This document shows, one piece after another, positions 25,672 to 33,286 of a stretch of DNA of 33,286 nt. The notes under the pieces were generated by a model that worked only from the letters and a program-made list of their open reading frames with translations, had not been told where the DNA came from and did not search any database. The stretch is from Nitrospirota bacterium (GTDB lineage: Bacteria > Nitrospirota > Nitrospiria > Nitrospirales > NS-4): NCBI GenBank assembly GCA_005877815.1, contig VBOG01000025.1, forward strand, positions 1 to 33,286, read 5' to 3'. How positions within the stretch are numbered: position 1 is the stretch's first letter; each line of letters starts with the position of its first letter. The position numbers were made by a program, and so were the translations under genes.

Positions 25672-25700
25672 TTTTCACTGCACGGTGATTTCGGGATAAC
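25672..25700 (+). promoter_or_regulatory. possible promoter of the M28 peptidase gene
   Basis: TTTTCA (25672-25677), 17 bases, then GATAAC (25695-25700), which ends six bases before the GTG start codon. Each box matches four of six bases. An 11-base palindrome GATACTGTATC lies upstream at 25631-25641 and could be an operator. Confidence -1.
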
Positions 25701-25706
25701 CGGCCG

Positions 25707-27143
25707 GTGATTTCTGCGAATCATTCTTGGGCCCTTCTGCTCGCCTTTTCATCGGCGGTTGGACTCCTTTCTCCTCCTTCCAACGCTCGTGCAGAGCCCA
25801 GTGAGATCGGCCGCCCGACCATTCAGATTTCACCTGACCGCCTCATGGAATCCGTCAGCGATCTTTCGCAGTTCGGCGGGCGGCAAGCAGGCACCTCGGG
25901 CTCCGAGCGGGCGGTGGCATACATCTCACAACGTTTGCCGCAAAGCCGTCTCCAATCGTTTCCAGTGACGGCCATTCACGTCGAGCCACCTGTGCGTGTT
26001 GTGGTTGACGCCGAGACAGGCGGCCAGGTCTTCCATGCGGGCCAGGACTTCCTCCCGATCCTGAACGCAATGGGGGCCGATATCGTGTCTGCACGGGTCA
26101 TGTTCGTGGGATATGGAATTTCTGATCGTGCCGGCGGACTCGATGAATATGCCGATTTGTCGGCGCGCGGCAAGGTGGTGCTCTTCCTGCGCGGGCAGCC
26201 GAAGAACTATGCCGGCCGTGTGACGCAGCAGGAGAAAGTGAAAGCGGCCAAGGCGCATGGGGCAGTCGGGTATCTTATGGCCACCGGCCCGTCGCTAAGC
26301 GCGTACGAGCGGCGACGGGGAATGGGACAGAATCCCATGGCGTTTTACGATGAGAGTGCGGAAAACCTACCCGGCCTCTGGATCGCTCCTCACATGGCCG
26401 AGAGGCTGTTGCCGAACGGTGTGACCCTGGAGTCCTTTCAAACACAAATGGACGCTCGCCCGCTGGCGCGACTCTCCGAGACCGGCCATACCGTCACGGT
26501 GAAGATGGAGCAGCGACGGATGAACGCCATGGCCTCGAACGTGGTCGGTTTTTGGCCGGGGTCAGATCCAGAACGACGGGATCAGGTGATTGTCTTGGGC
26601 GCTCACCACGATCATTTCGGGAGGCAGGCGGGCATTGTGTTTGCGGGAGCTGATGACAATGCCTCCGGGATAGCTATTCTACTCGAGATCGCGCGCGTGC
26701 TGACGAGCCATGAGCTCAAGCCGAAACGCAGCATTCTGCTTGTCGCATTCTCCGGGGAGGAGCAGGGCCTGTTGGGGTCCCGCTACTATGTGTCGCATCC
26801 CGTCATACCGTTGAGCGCCACCACCGCCATGATCAATGTGGACCATGCCGGCGTAGGGAACGGCAAGATCACGATCGGCCTGTCCAAGCTGGAAAAAGAT
26901 GTCGCGAATATTGCCGCCGAACAGGCAGAGCTAAAAGAACGGACGGAGGTATTCGGCTTCTTTCCGGGCGGCGATCATGTCCCGTTTGAGGAGGCTGGTA
27001 TTCCCACCGCAACGATTGTCAGTTCCGGCGCCCACCCCGACTTTCACCAGCCATCAGACACGGCGGACAAGGTCCAGCCGGACATTCTCGACGCTGTGGC
27101 CCGCTACACAGTGTCGTTGTTATGGGGACTCGCGAACCAGTGA
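25707..27143 (+). CDS. secreted M28-family metallopeptidase with PA domain
   Basis: The 478-residue protein has a signal peptide (about 1-29, ending ARA-E). A PA-type insert (about 120-260) lies within the peptidase fold. All zinc-site residues are present: His300 (AHHD), Asp317 (GADDN), Glu351 and Glu352 (SGEEQG), Asp379 (NVDHAG) and His447 (HPDFHQPSD). It should be an active di-zinc aminopeptidase or carboxypeptidase in the periplasm or outside the cell. The start is GTG with no Shine-Dalgarno. It is a single gene facing the STAS-like gene. Confidence -1.
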   Translation: MISANHSWALLLAFSSAVGLLSPPSNARAEPSEIGRPTIQISPDRLMESVSDLSQFGGRQAGTSGSERAVAYISQRLPQSRLQSFPVTAIHVEPPVRVVVDAETGGQVFHAGQDFLPILNAMGADIVSARVMFVGYGISDRAGGLDEYADLSARGKVVLFLRGQPKNYAGRVTQQEKVKAAKAHGAVGYLMATGPSLSAYERRRGMGQNPMAFYDESAENLPGLWIAPHMAERLLPNGVTLESFQTQMDARPLARLSETGHTVTVKMEQRRMNAMASNVVGFWPGSDPERRDQVIVLGAHHDHFGRQAGIVFAGADDNASGIAILLEIARVLTSHELKPKRSILLVAFSGEEQGLLGSRYYVSHPVIPLSATTAMINVDHAGVGNGKITIGLSKLEKDVANIAAEQAELKERTEVFGFFPGGDHVPFEEAGIPTATIVSSGAHPDFHQPSDTADKVQPDILDAVARYTVSLLWGLANQ

Positions 27144-27153
27144 TAGAAGCAAC

Positions 27154-27438
27154 TTAGCGAGGGCATCTGGCGATGAAAAGCGAAAAACTGCCGACCTGAT
27201 GGTCTGCGGCAAACAATGTGGTCTCGAGGGATAGCTCCGGTAGGAATGGGGAGAGGTTCTCTACTGCAGCGTCATAAAATGATGGTGTCACGAGTTTGAC
27301 ACCGTGAAAATCCAGATTGACCGAATAGCCATCCTGGAGAGCTGCCTCGATGAGGGTGTTGATCTTTTTGCCGTCCACCGCGGTGCTGCAGACAGGCCCG
27401 ATTACCGCGAACAGGGAGATCGCCTTTATTTCATCCAT
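27154..27438 (-). CDS. STAS-like (DUF4325-type) protein
   Basis: The 94-residue protein has the short alpha/beta pattern and the LDFHGVKLVTPSFYDAAV segment typical of STAS-like DUF4325 proteins. Relatives are often found beside histidine-kinase-like ATPases as regulatory partners; none is adjacent here. AGGAG eight bases upstream supports the start. It ends ten bases from the M28 peptidase stop on the other strand. Confidence -1.
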   Translation of the reverse strand: MDEIKAISLFAVIGPVCSTAVDGKKINTLIEAALQDGYSVNLDFHGVKLVTPSFYDAAVENLSPFLPELSLETTLFAADHQVGSFSLFIARCPR

Positions 27439-27579
27439 TCAAATAGTCTCCTGTTGCCGTTGCCCCTACATATTGTGGCTCATTGTTTACAAAACACTAT
27501 ATACATGAAAATTGGCCTGAATTGACGCCTAAAAAGTGTTATGGAAATCTTACTAGGAAGGTTCCCGCAGGGATGACGT

Positions 27580-28641
27580 TCAAGGCACCCAATCAGCAAG
27601 GAAGATATTGAATTCACGTTTTTCCTTGGCGCCGCGATCAGAAACCCAGACCAGCTTTGTTCCATCCGGAGAAAACATGGGGAAGCTGTTGAACGTCCCT
27701 TCGGTAGTGAGCTGGTCGAGGTCCGCTCCCTCATCACCGGTCAGAAACAACTGGAAGGTGCGACGCTGAGCGTCGTGGAGGTTCGAGGAGAAAATGATGC
27801 GTCGCCCATCGGGATGGAAATACGGTGAAAAATTCGCGGCTCCGTTGCGCGTCACCTGCCGTTGGTTGCCGCCGTCCGCATCCATAACGAAAATTTCGAG
27901 CACGCTTGGCTCGACGAGATTCTGGACGAGCAGGTCCTTATAGTGTGCCAGTGCCTCCGGATCGGTGGGGTGAAACGCCCGGTAGACGATGCGCTTACTG
28001 TCGGGTGAATAGAAGGGTCCGCCGTCATAGCCGATGGTCGTGGTGAGGCGCTTGACGTCGGTCCCGTCGAGCCGCATGGAATAAATGTCGAGATCGCCAT
28101 CACGCACAGAGGTAAAGACGATTCGCGAGCCATTGGGTGCGATCGTCGCCTCGGCGTCATAACCGGGCGTGGCGGTCAGGCGAGTAATGTTCCTACCCTG
28201 AAGATTCGCGGTGAAGATATCGTAATCGTCCAACGCCCACCGGTACTTTCCCTGCACGACAGGTTTGGGAGGGCAGCGCGGTCCCTTGAAGTGCGTCGAA
28301 GAGAACAACACGCGGCGGTCTCCTGGAAAAAAGTAGCCACACGTCGTCGCGCCTTCTCCCGTGCTGACAAGCCGAATGTCGCCGGTCTCCAATGACATCA
28401 CGTATTCCTGATAACAGTCGCGCCCATCCCGGGTGGATTGAAAGATCAGCGACCGCCCGTCGAAGGAGAAATAGGCCTCGGCGTTCTGTCCCCCGAAGGT
28501 GAGTTGCTTGATGTTGCGAAGATGCCGCTCGGTACCCGGCGGCCCGGCAGGATCGGCGATGACAAAGGGATTGAACACGATCCAGCAGGCCAGTCCGGCC
28601 AGGATCGGAAGAATGGCGAGCTGTAAGGGCCGCTGGAACAC
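27580..28641 (-). CDS. TolB-like beta-propeller protein
   Basis: The 353-residue protein has an N-terminal hydrophobic signal or anchor (about 8-30) followed by repeated PD40/WD40-like blades. These include QNAEAYFSFDGRSLIFQSTRDG, YDAEATIAPNGSRIVFTSVRDG, YDGGPFYSPDSKRIVYRA, ANFSPYFHPDGRRIIFSSN and SFPMFSPDGTKLVWVSDRG. This is the TolB propeller pattern, without TolB's N-terminal domain. It probably binds partners in the periplasm. The GTG at 28641 is only one base after a GGGAG, so the exact start is uncertain. It is divergent from the metallopeptidase at 28783. Confidence -1.
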   Translation of the reverse strand: MFQRPLQLAILPILAGLACWIVFNPFVIADPAGPPGTERHLRNIKQLTFGGQNAEAYFSFDGRSLIFQSTRDGRDCYQEYVMSLETGDIRLVSTGEGATTCGYFFPGDRRVLFSSTHFKGPRCPPKPVVQGKYRWALDDYDIFTANLQGRNITRLTATPGYDAEATIAPNGSRIVFTSVRDGDLDIYSMRLDGTDVKRLTTTIGYDGGPFYSPDSKRIVYRAFHPTDPEALAHYKDLLVQNLVEPSVLEIFVMDADGGNQRQVTRNGAANFSPYFHPDGRRIIFSSNLHDAQRRTFQLFLTGDEGADLDQLTTEGTFNSFPMFSPDGTKLVWVSDRGAKEKREFNIFLADWVP

Positions 28642-28782
28642 GCTCCCTTATAAACGAAAAATCTTTCTTTTGAAATCTTCATGATCTTTTGGCACACTCC
28701 TTCGGACTCTGTCGAAGACCCTGGACCCTGGCAGGTGCTGGTTGTTGCGATGATGCGCTGAACAGTTTATGAAGGAGACACG

Positions 28783-30288
28783 ATGCGGCCACTGAACCTC
28801 AAGACCTGCAACATTATTCCAGGTATGAATTACGGGACCCCCAAGGAGATTTGGGGATTCCGCGCGCGGGCCATGAGCGGCAGCCCTTTGGAGGTCGCCC
28901 GCGAATTTCTCAGGGCCAATGAGAAATTGTTGGGGCTTGCCGACATCAAGCTGCGATTTCAAAAGGTCATCGAGAGTCTCGGCGCCCACCATGTCATTTT
29001 CCAGCAAAACCACTTGATGCTGCCGGTCCACCGAGCCTATGTGACGATCCATATCAACAAAATCGGAGAGCCCTACCTGGCTAAGAACCGAGCCGTGCCG
29101 GCGGACATCTTGAAGACGGGCGCCGAATTCCGCATCAACAAGGCCGATGCTTGCCGGTTGGCGCTGCGAAGCGTGGCCGCGACGCTCAAGCAGGCCAAGG
29201 TGCTCAAGACGGATCGGCTGTGGTTTTGGGCCAAGCAGCATCTGCGGCCCGCCTTTATGTTCCGGATCCACGTGCAGCAGCCCCGATCGGAATGGATTGT
29301 CTACGTTGATGGTGCAACCGGCAAAATCATCAGCAAGTATGACAATCTGGCCATGCTGACGGGGAAGGCATCAGTCTTCGACCCCAATCCGGTCATCGCC
29401 ATGAGGAACTGGCGGGTGCTTCTACGGGATGGACAACCGCTCTCTCCCCAGCCAAAGGCTTATAAGAAGGTGGTTCTCCGAGATTTGAAGGGCAACGGGT
29501 TTTTGGACGGCCGCCTTGTATCGACGCGTTTGACGGCCGGGCGCGTGAAACGGCCAGACCACCAGTACTTCTTCAAGAGTTCGGCTCGTGGCTTCGAGGA
29601 GGCGATGATCTATTTTCACATTGACCGTGCGATCCGCTATGTCGAGTCACTGGGATACCGAGGAGGGCGCGCGATCTTCTCGGAGCCGCTGGCCGTGAAC
29701 GCGCGCGGAACCCGCGAGGACAACTCCTGGTACAGTCCGGGCCATCGGAGTTTGACGTTTGGGACAGGGGGGGTGAACGATGCGGAGGATGCGGAGACGA
29801 TTCTCCATGAATTCGGACACGCGCTTCAGGACGCGATTTGTTCTGACTTCGGCCAGTCCCTCGAGGCGGCCGCGATCGGCGAAGGGTTCGGCGATTACTT
29901 CGCGGCGAGTTTTTTCGCGGCCAAGAAGCCGCCGAAATATCGAATGATGATATGTATGTGGGATTCTATCGCCTGCGACAGGGTGCCGCCGTGCCTGAGG
30001 CGGCTGGACGACCGCCGGACGTACGAAAGCTTCGACCACTCGCAAGATGCCGATGAACACGACAACGGCAAAATCTGGTCGGCGACACTTTGGGAGATCT
30101 GGCATGCCGTAGGCCGTGAGGCGGCCGATCAAATCATTATTGAATCCCACTTTCAGCTCGACGGTTTTACCACCTTCGCCAAGGGCGCTCGGGCGATCCT
30201 GGATGCCGACCGCAATCTGTACGGCGGGAGGCATGTGCATCGCCTGCGCCGCATCTTCCAGGGTCGGGGCATCGGTCCGGTGGAGTGA
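28783..30288 (+). CDS. HEFGH zinc metallopeptidase (M36/M4-like gluzincin)
   Basis: The 501-residue protein has an FTP/PepSY-like pro-region (about 25-190) and a gluzincin catalytic domain. Zinc ligands are His342 and His346 (HEFGH) with probable third ligand Glu367 (GEGFGDYF), 21 residues on, the usual spacing of M36/M4 enzymes. A catalytic-type His lies in the FDHSQDADEHDNGKIWSATLW region (about 417-437). No signal peptide is visible at the start chosen (AAGGAG seven bases upstream), which is odd for a family that is normally secreted with a cleaved pro-domain. Confidence -1.
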   Translation: MRPLNLKTCNIIPGMNYGTPKEIWGFRARAMSGSPLEVAREFLRANEKLLGLADIKLRFQKVIESLGAHHVIFQQNHLMLPVHRAYVTIHINKIGEPYLAKNRAVPADILKTGAEFRINKADACRLALRSVAATLKQAKVLKTDRLWFWAKQHLRPAFMFRIHVQQPRSEWIVYVDGATGKIISKYDNLAMLTGKASVFDPNPVIAMRNWRVLLRDGQPLSPQPKAYKKVVLRDLKGNGFLDGRLVSTRLTAGRVKRPDHQYFFKSSARGFEEAMIYFHIDRAIRYVESLGYRGGRAIFSEPLAVNARGTREDNSWYSPGHRSLTFGTGGVNDAEDAETILHEFGHALQDAICSDFGQSLEAAAIGEGFGDYFAASFFAAKKPPKYRMMICMWDSIACDRVPPCLRRLDDRRTYESFDHSQDADEHDNGKIWSATLWEIWHAVGREAADQIIIESHFQLDGFTTFAKGARAILDADRNLYGGRHVHRLRRIFQGRGIGPVE

Positions 30289-30301
30289 AGCTTCCCTCTA
30301 G

Positions 30302-30317
30302 CCAATAACCCTATTGG
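30302..30317 (+). other. hairpin after the metallopeptidase gene
   Basis: CCAATA-ACCC-TATTGG is a perfect six-base inverted repeat 13 bases after the stop. No T-run follows; it may still mark the transcript end. Confidence -1.
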
Positions 30318-30439
30318 TACATACGCTTGCTAAAAAGAGGTCGTAGCCAGACAAATTAGCTGCGCTCGAAACGAACTTGTCGCTTGTAGGATAGCAGCAC
30401 GGTGGTTTACTGATGGAACCATGGAAAGGAGGCCTCACC

Positions 30440-30628
30440 GTGCAAAGAAAGTTCAAGCAAAAATTGGTGAAGCGACGGGAGTCCACGGCGGTGGAACCGA
30501 CAGACGCGAATGCGGACATCATGGACGCCGGCAAGGCGCTCCAGGATGCGCTGAGCACGGAAATTAAAAGGATTGACCAGGCGTTGAAAGAGCAGGTCCG
30601 GACCTGGATGCTGGCGCGCGCCCGCTGA
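30440..30628 (+). CDS. 62-residue basic helical protein
   Basis: An open frame begins at an ATG at 30413, but a strong AAAGGAGG lies seven bases before an in-frame GTG at 30440, which is the better start. The product has a very basic beginning (QRKFKQKLVKRRES) and an amphipathic helix containing ALSTEIKRIDQALKEQVRTWM, as in small coiled-coil or DNA-binding proteins. No family is recognised. Confidence -1.
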   Translation: MQRKFKQKLVKRRESTAVEPTDANADIMDAGKALQDALSTEIKRIDQALKEQVRTWMLARAR

Positions 30629-30738
30629 GCAGATCCTTCCTCAGCTCATCTTCTGGCCGGATGGCGGACAGCTTTCAGGCTCGTTGGTTCACGGCAGTGC
30701 TGAAATGAACATCATCGGCGGTCGCGAGGCCGTAGAAC

Positions 30739-31278
30739 TCAGCGCTTGTGTAGGAATGTAGCGTAACCGACAGAAGTCATTGAATCGAGACTGGCCTGCA
30801 CCTTATCCCCAACGGATAGTTGGTCTTGAAGACGGGATTCTCTGCCCAGATAGAGATGCACCTCCTTGCCGGTGACGTCCCGCACCCAATACGAATCGCC
30901 ATCAACCCGTAAGACGTGTCCCTCAAGGTAACTTTGCGGGGGAAAGTCCGTCTTGCTGCGTCTGTTGATGGATCGGGCGCATGCAATGGATGTCAGGGTC
31001 GGGATCTTCGCGACCACCCGATCGCCAATGGTCAAATTGCCGTCCAGGTCAGTGTGTGAATTGGTATAGATTTCGAATTGCTTCCCGGTATCGTCCTCCA
31101 CCGAGTAAGCGCCCGGCCGGATCCCTTTGATCTGTCCTTCGACTAACTGGGGGGCGGATGTCGAAGACGCGTTACTTTTCTCCGGTTTTGAGATTTCCTC
31201 TTGTGGACAGCCTTCTGCTGCAAACGTGGGCGTTATGGCGAAACCAAGGAAGAATGCAAGCATGAGAAGGTGTTTCAC
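30739..31278 (-). CDS. secreted protein with two OB-like repeats
   Basis: The 179-residue protein has a signal peptide (about 1-20, ending TFA-A). Two similar modules follow: VEGQIKGIRPGAYSVEDDTG with IGDRVVAKI, and LEGHVLRVDGDSYWVRDVTG with VGDKVQASL. Each resembles the small beta-barrel (OB-like, DUF5666-type) fold of periplasmic proteins. The frame begins at a GTG at 31287, but that codon lies inside a TATAGT -10 box (31291-31286). The next GTG at 31278, seven bases after that box, gives a better signal peptide and is preferred. Confidence -1.
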   Translation of the reverse strand: MKHLLMLAFFLGFAITPTFAAEGCPQEEISKPEKSNASSTSAPQLVEGQIKGIRPGAYSVEDDTGKQFEIYTNSHTDLDGNLTIGDRVVAKIPTLTSIACARSINRRSKTDFPPQSYLEGHVLRVDGDSYWVRDVTGKEVHLYLGRESRLQDQLSVGDKVQASLDSMTSVGYATFLHKR

Positions 31279-31285
31279 GCTGCCC

Positions 31286-31291
31286 ACTATA
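31286..31291 (-). promoter_or_regulatory. -10 box of the OB-like protein gene
   Basis: TATAGT on the minus strand ends seven bases before the GTG at 31278. No good -35 hexamer is seen at the right distance, so the call rests on the -10 and its position. It lies in a 149-base divergent gap. Confidence -1.
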
Positions 31292-31427
31292 CTGAAACCT
31301 CGTCAGGCAGCATCTTCCCCATGAGTATTAATCACAGCATTGTGGCCATACCCCCAAATCGTCGGGTAGTGAAGCGTGACCATCCACGTTAGACTCCACT
31401 AAGTGATCGCAGCAAAGGAGATCGGCG

Positions 31428-31997
31428 GTGGCCATACGAATGAGGGTCGAATTGGTGGATGTCTACTGCCGTGACACCGAAGATCTCCTGGTCGCCGATA
31501 CCTTTTATGTCATGTCCGCCGCGATGAGCTGCGATGCCGATAAGACGGCGCTCCTGACCGATCCCATCAACATCAAGGCAGGCGAAACGATTTCTTTCTC
31601 CGGCCATGATCTCGCCGTTTTCTATGCCGATGTTGCTGAGGACGCGTTCGTGCTCGGTGGCTTCAAAGCTTTTGATGAAGAGCAGGGCAAGGACTGGCTC
31701 AAAAAGTCGGAATGGGTCAAGCAAATCGTTGAAGGGCTGCCGGCTTTCGGGGATCTTCCGAGCCTGCCGTCAGAAGCCGCGCAGGTCATTCTGACCGCCG
31801 CCGGCAATGTGCTGGATGAGGCTGCGCATAGCGACCGTGACGATACGTTGGGAGAGCATTTGCTCGCGATTCCCGCCACCGGGACATCAGATGAAGAGAT
31901 GACGTGGGTCTTCAAGCAGGAGGGAATAGGGCTTTCGACGTGGGATTACACTGTCCGCTATCGGATCATGCGCGCGGAAGCCACTCACGCGCTATAG
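31428..31997 (+). CDS. 189-residue protein of unknown function
   Basis: An acidic, soluble protein without signal peptide. The N-terminal half is strand-rich (RVELVDVYCRDTEDLLVADTFYVMSA, with a C2-like feel) and the C-terminal half is helical, ending in a strand segment STWDYTVRYRI. AAAGGAG seven bases before the GTG supports this start. No family is recognised. It converges on the Nudix gene and overlaps it by six bases. Confidence -1.
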   Translation: MAIRMRVELVDVYCRDTEDLLVADTFYVMSAAMSCDADKTALLTDPINIKAGETISFSGHDLAVFYADVAEDAFVLGGFKAFDEEQGKDWLKKSEWVKQIVEGLPAFGDLPSLPSEAAQVILTAAGNVLDEAAHSDRDDTLGEHLLAIPATGTSDEEMTWVFKQEGIGLSTWDYTVRYRIMRAEATHAL

Positions 31998-32543
31998 AGC
32001 ATCAGTTTTCTCAGGCGGCTGAATCATTCCGAGATGGACGGGGAAGGTGCCGGATGGTTTGTCCGCCGCATATCGCCTTAACGTCTCGTGCATGACCCGG
32101 AAGGCCAAGCGCTCCCAAGGAAACTCGTCCGGGTGGAAGAGTGCGACCTCTAGGCTCTCGGCACCCGGCTTGAAGTCGGGCGTGAGCAGTTTGCCGCGAA
32201 AGATCATGTACACCTGACTGATATGAGGAATACTGAAGACCGCGTACAGAGCGCTCAGTTTGACCTCGGCCATTGCCTCTTCTGCGGTCTCCCTGACCGC
32301 CGCTTCTTCCGTCGTCTCGCCATTCTCCATAAAGCCAGCGGGTAATGTCCAGAGCCCATATTTCGGTTCAATGGCGCGCCGGCATAGAAGGATCCGATCA
32401 CCCCATTCTGCCACGCACCCCGCGACGATCCGGGGGTTTTGATAGTGGACGGTGAGACAGATATCGCACACGAACCGGGGCAGCGTGTCACCGGCGGGGA
32501 TTTTCAAGGTCACCTGGGCGCCGCATTCGGCACAGTAGTTCAT
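31992..32543 (-). CDS. Nudix hydrolase with N-terminal zinc ribbon
   Basis: The 183-residue protein starts with a zinc ribbon (Cys4, Cys7, Cys26, Cys29) followed by a Nudix domain. Its box is G70-x5-E76-x7-R84-E85-x2-E88-E89, with Met at the position of the box's last Gly. The layout resembles the NudC/ADP-ribose-pyrophosphatase groups that hydrolyse nucleotide diphosphate derivatives; the NudC-specific SQPWPFPxS motif is not seen, so it is not typed further. The frame is open to 32582. The start at 32543 is chosen because the family begins right before the first CxxC. Confidence -1.
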   Translation of the reverse strand: MNYCAECGAQVTLKIPAGDTLPRFVCDICLTVHYQNPRIVAGCVAEWGDRILLCRRAIEPKYGLWTLPAGFMENGETTEEAAVRETAEEAMAEVKLSALYAVFSIPHISQVYMIFRGKLLTPDFKPGAESLEVALFHPDEFPWERLAFRVMHETLRRYAADKPSGTFPVHLGMIQPPEKTDAL

Positions 32544-32628
32544 CTTGGAATTCCATACTGACAAGCTGCGAAGCGAATGCATTATGTCATAAAGACGATC
32601 GGGATTTCCGGCTGAAAGGAGCGAAAGA

Positions 32629-32767
32629 TCAGGAAGCTGGTTCGTCGGTGCGATAGCGGCGGGCGAGGATGACCCAACCCTTCAATTGCTTCAGTAAATC
32701 GAAGGGGACCCACCGATCGATATACCCTTTGCCATGGCACAGCGGGCAGGATTTCTTAGATTTACAT
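32629..32767 (-). pseudogene. small CxxCxGxG zinc-ribbon ORF with a one-base frameshift
   Basis: On the minus strand a coding-like frame runs to a stop at 32631-32629. It contains SCPLCHGKGYIDRWVPFDLL and ends ARRYRTDEPAS. CPLCHGKG fits the CxxCxGxG zinc motif of DnaJ-like proteins. The frame has no start codon, but an ATG at 32767-32765 is followed by one extra T (complement of 32764). Without that base the product would be a 45-residue protein starting MKSKKSCPLC. This is either a true frameshift, a sequencing error, or a gene I have mis-started; there is no clear Shine-Dalgarno. Confidence -1.
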
Positions 32768-33110
32768 CAACAGTGCAGGACATGCCCGGTGTTCGGCAAT
32801 AATGTCGACTCCACATCCGCCATAGGAGACCTCGTTTTACCCAGCCTAACAAACAAGCGGCGCGATGACAGCCTACAGAGGTGTGGGAGCGGGGCTACAA
32901 CAGAGAATACGAAGGAGAATGCCGGTTCTTTAGTAGGCAGCAGAACGCATCCAAACTGAGCGATTCGCTCGACCGAACGTATTTGAAAATTCGCACCCTG
33001 CGTGGTAGCTTACGTCTCGCTCGCGCACTCGTCATTTTTCCGTACCTCTAATTTCGTGTGTGTGGCTCAACGGGCTAGTCGACGAATTTCCCAAAGATAA
33101 CGGAGGGGGC
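32768..33110. other. 343-base region without a recognised gene
   Basis: I see no convincing coding region here; short frames lack ribosome binding sites and family features. The right end must hold the purE promoter. TTGAAA near 32983 with a 17-base-spaced TAGCTT is the best but weak candidate. Confidence -1.
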
Positions 33111-33286
33111 ATGACGCAACCGTTGGTCGGTGTCATTATGGGATCGAAGTCTGATTGGGAAACTCTGAGCCACGCGGCCGCTACGCTGCAGAACCTCGGC
33201 GTGCCGTTTGAAGTCCGTATCGTGTCCGCCCACCGCACGCCTGACCTGTTGTTTCAATACGCCGAGTCAGCGGAGCGTCGGGGGTT
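33111..33286 (+). CDS. purE: N5-carboxyaminoimidazole ribonucleotide mutase, N-terminal part
   Basis: The first 58 residues are present; the gene runs off the window. [14 protein letters not shown] (5-18, phosphate/substrate loop) and [11 protein letters not shown] (the active-site His segment) identify PurE of purine synthesis. GGAGGGGG three bases upstream gives a clear ribosome binding site. Confidence -1.
   Translation, partial: MTQPLVGVIMGSKSDWETLSHAAATLQNLGVPFEVRIVSAHRTPDLLFQYAESAERRG

Noticed and set aside
28691..28706. TGGCACACTCCTTCGG upstream of the metallopeptidase as a sigma-54 promoter
   Set aside because: The -24 box is perfect but the essential GC of the -12 box is replaced by CG at that spacing.
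32669..32959. A 96-residue plus-strand ORF before purE
   Set aside because: It has no ribosome binding site or family features, and it lies opposite the CxxCxGxG frame that looks like real coding sequence.

Overview
The window looks like a chromosomal stretch of a GC-rich, Gram-negative, chemolithotroph-like bacterium, most probably a member of the Nitrospira lineage (phylum Nitrospirota). The grounds are a Tat-exported molybdopterin oxidoreductase of the type II DMSO-reductase/nitrite-oxidoreductase-alpha kind, two small periplasmic cupredoxins, an LPS-assembly lipoprotein gene and many secreted proteins of no well-known family. This assignment is inferred from protein content only; no database search was possible.

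Layout. (1) 1-4797, all minus strand: the 5' end of the NxrA-like oxidoreductase gene, a 546-base AT-rich control region with a good sigma-54 promoter and repeated upstream motifs, then a sigma-54-activating response regulator and its CHASE3-HAMP-GAF histidine kinase. The arrangement suggests that the two-component pair switches on the oxidoreductase. (2) 4920-9636: secreted or periplasmic proteins, including two paralogous YD-repeat/IPT/FGE-like proteins, a secreted beta-propeller and a cupredoxin. (3) 9637-14465: der, the nucleotidase yrfG, a double nitroreductase-fold SagB-type protein, pyrE and a small membrane protein. (4) 14606-20422: a housekeeping run of leuS, lptE, holA, rpsT (convergent), pyrF and tRNA-His. 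lptE is broken by a 317-bp perfect-length tandem duplication. (5) 20519-24271: a periplasmic SlyD-like isomerase, a beta-hydroxyacid dehydrogenase, a small lipoprotein, a second cupredoxin, a CxxC protein and a THUMP RNA methyltransferase. (6) 24366-33286: a full-length tyrosine integrase that has lost its catalytic tyrosine, an M28 peptidase, a STAS-like protein, a TolB-like propeller, an HEFGH metallopeptidase, several small unknown proteins, a Nudix hydrolase, a frameshifted small zinc-ribbon ORF and the start of purE.

Two themes cut across the window. Several genes have a -10 box only 5-7 bases before the start codon and no Shine-Dalgarno sequence (histidine kinase, yrfG, SagB-like, M28 peptidase, the 30739-31278 protein), which suggests leaderless mRNAs. 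A large share of the genes encode exported proteins with only generic folds (propellers, cupredoxins, FGE-like, OB-like), consistent with a periplasm-centred metabolism. I did not find a clear defence system, CRISPR array, insertion sequence or origin. The most unusual items are the lptE duplication, the dead integrase, the sigma-54 control region of the oxidoreductase, and the paralogous YD/IPT/FGE pair.
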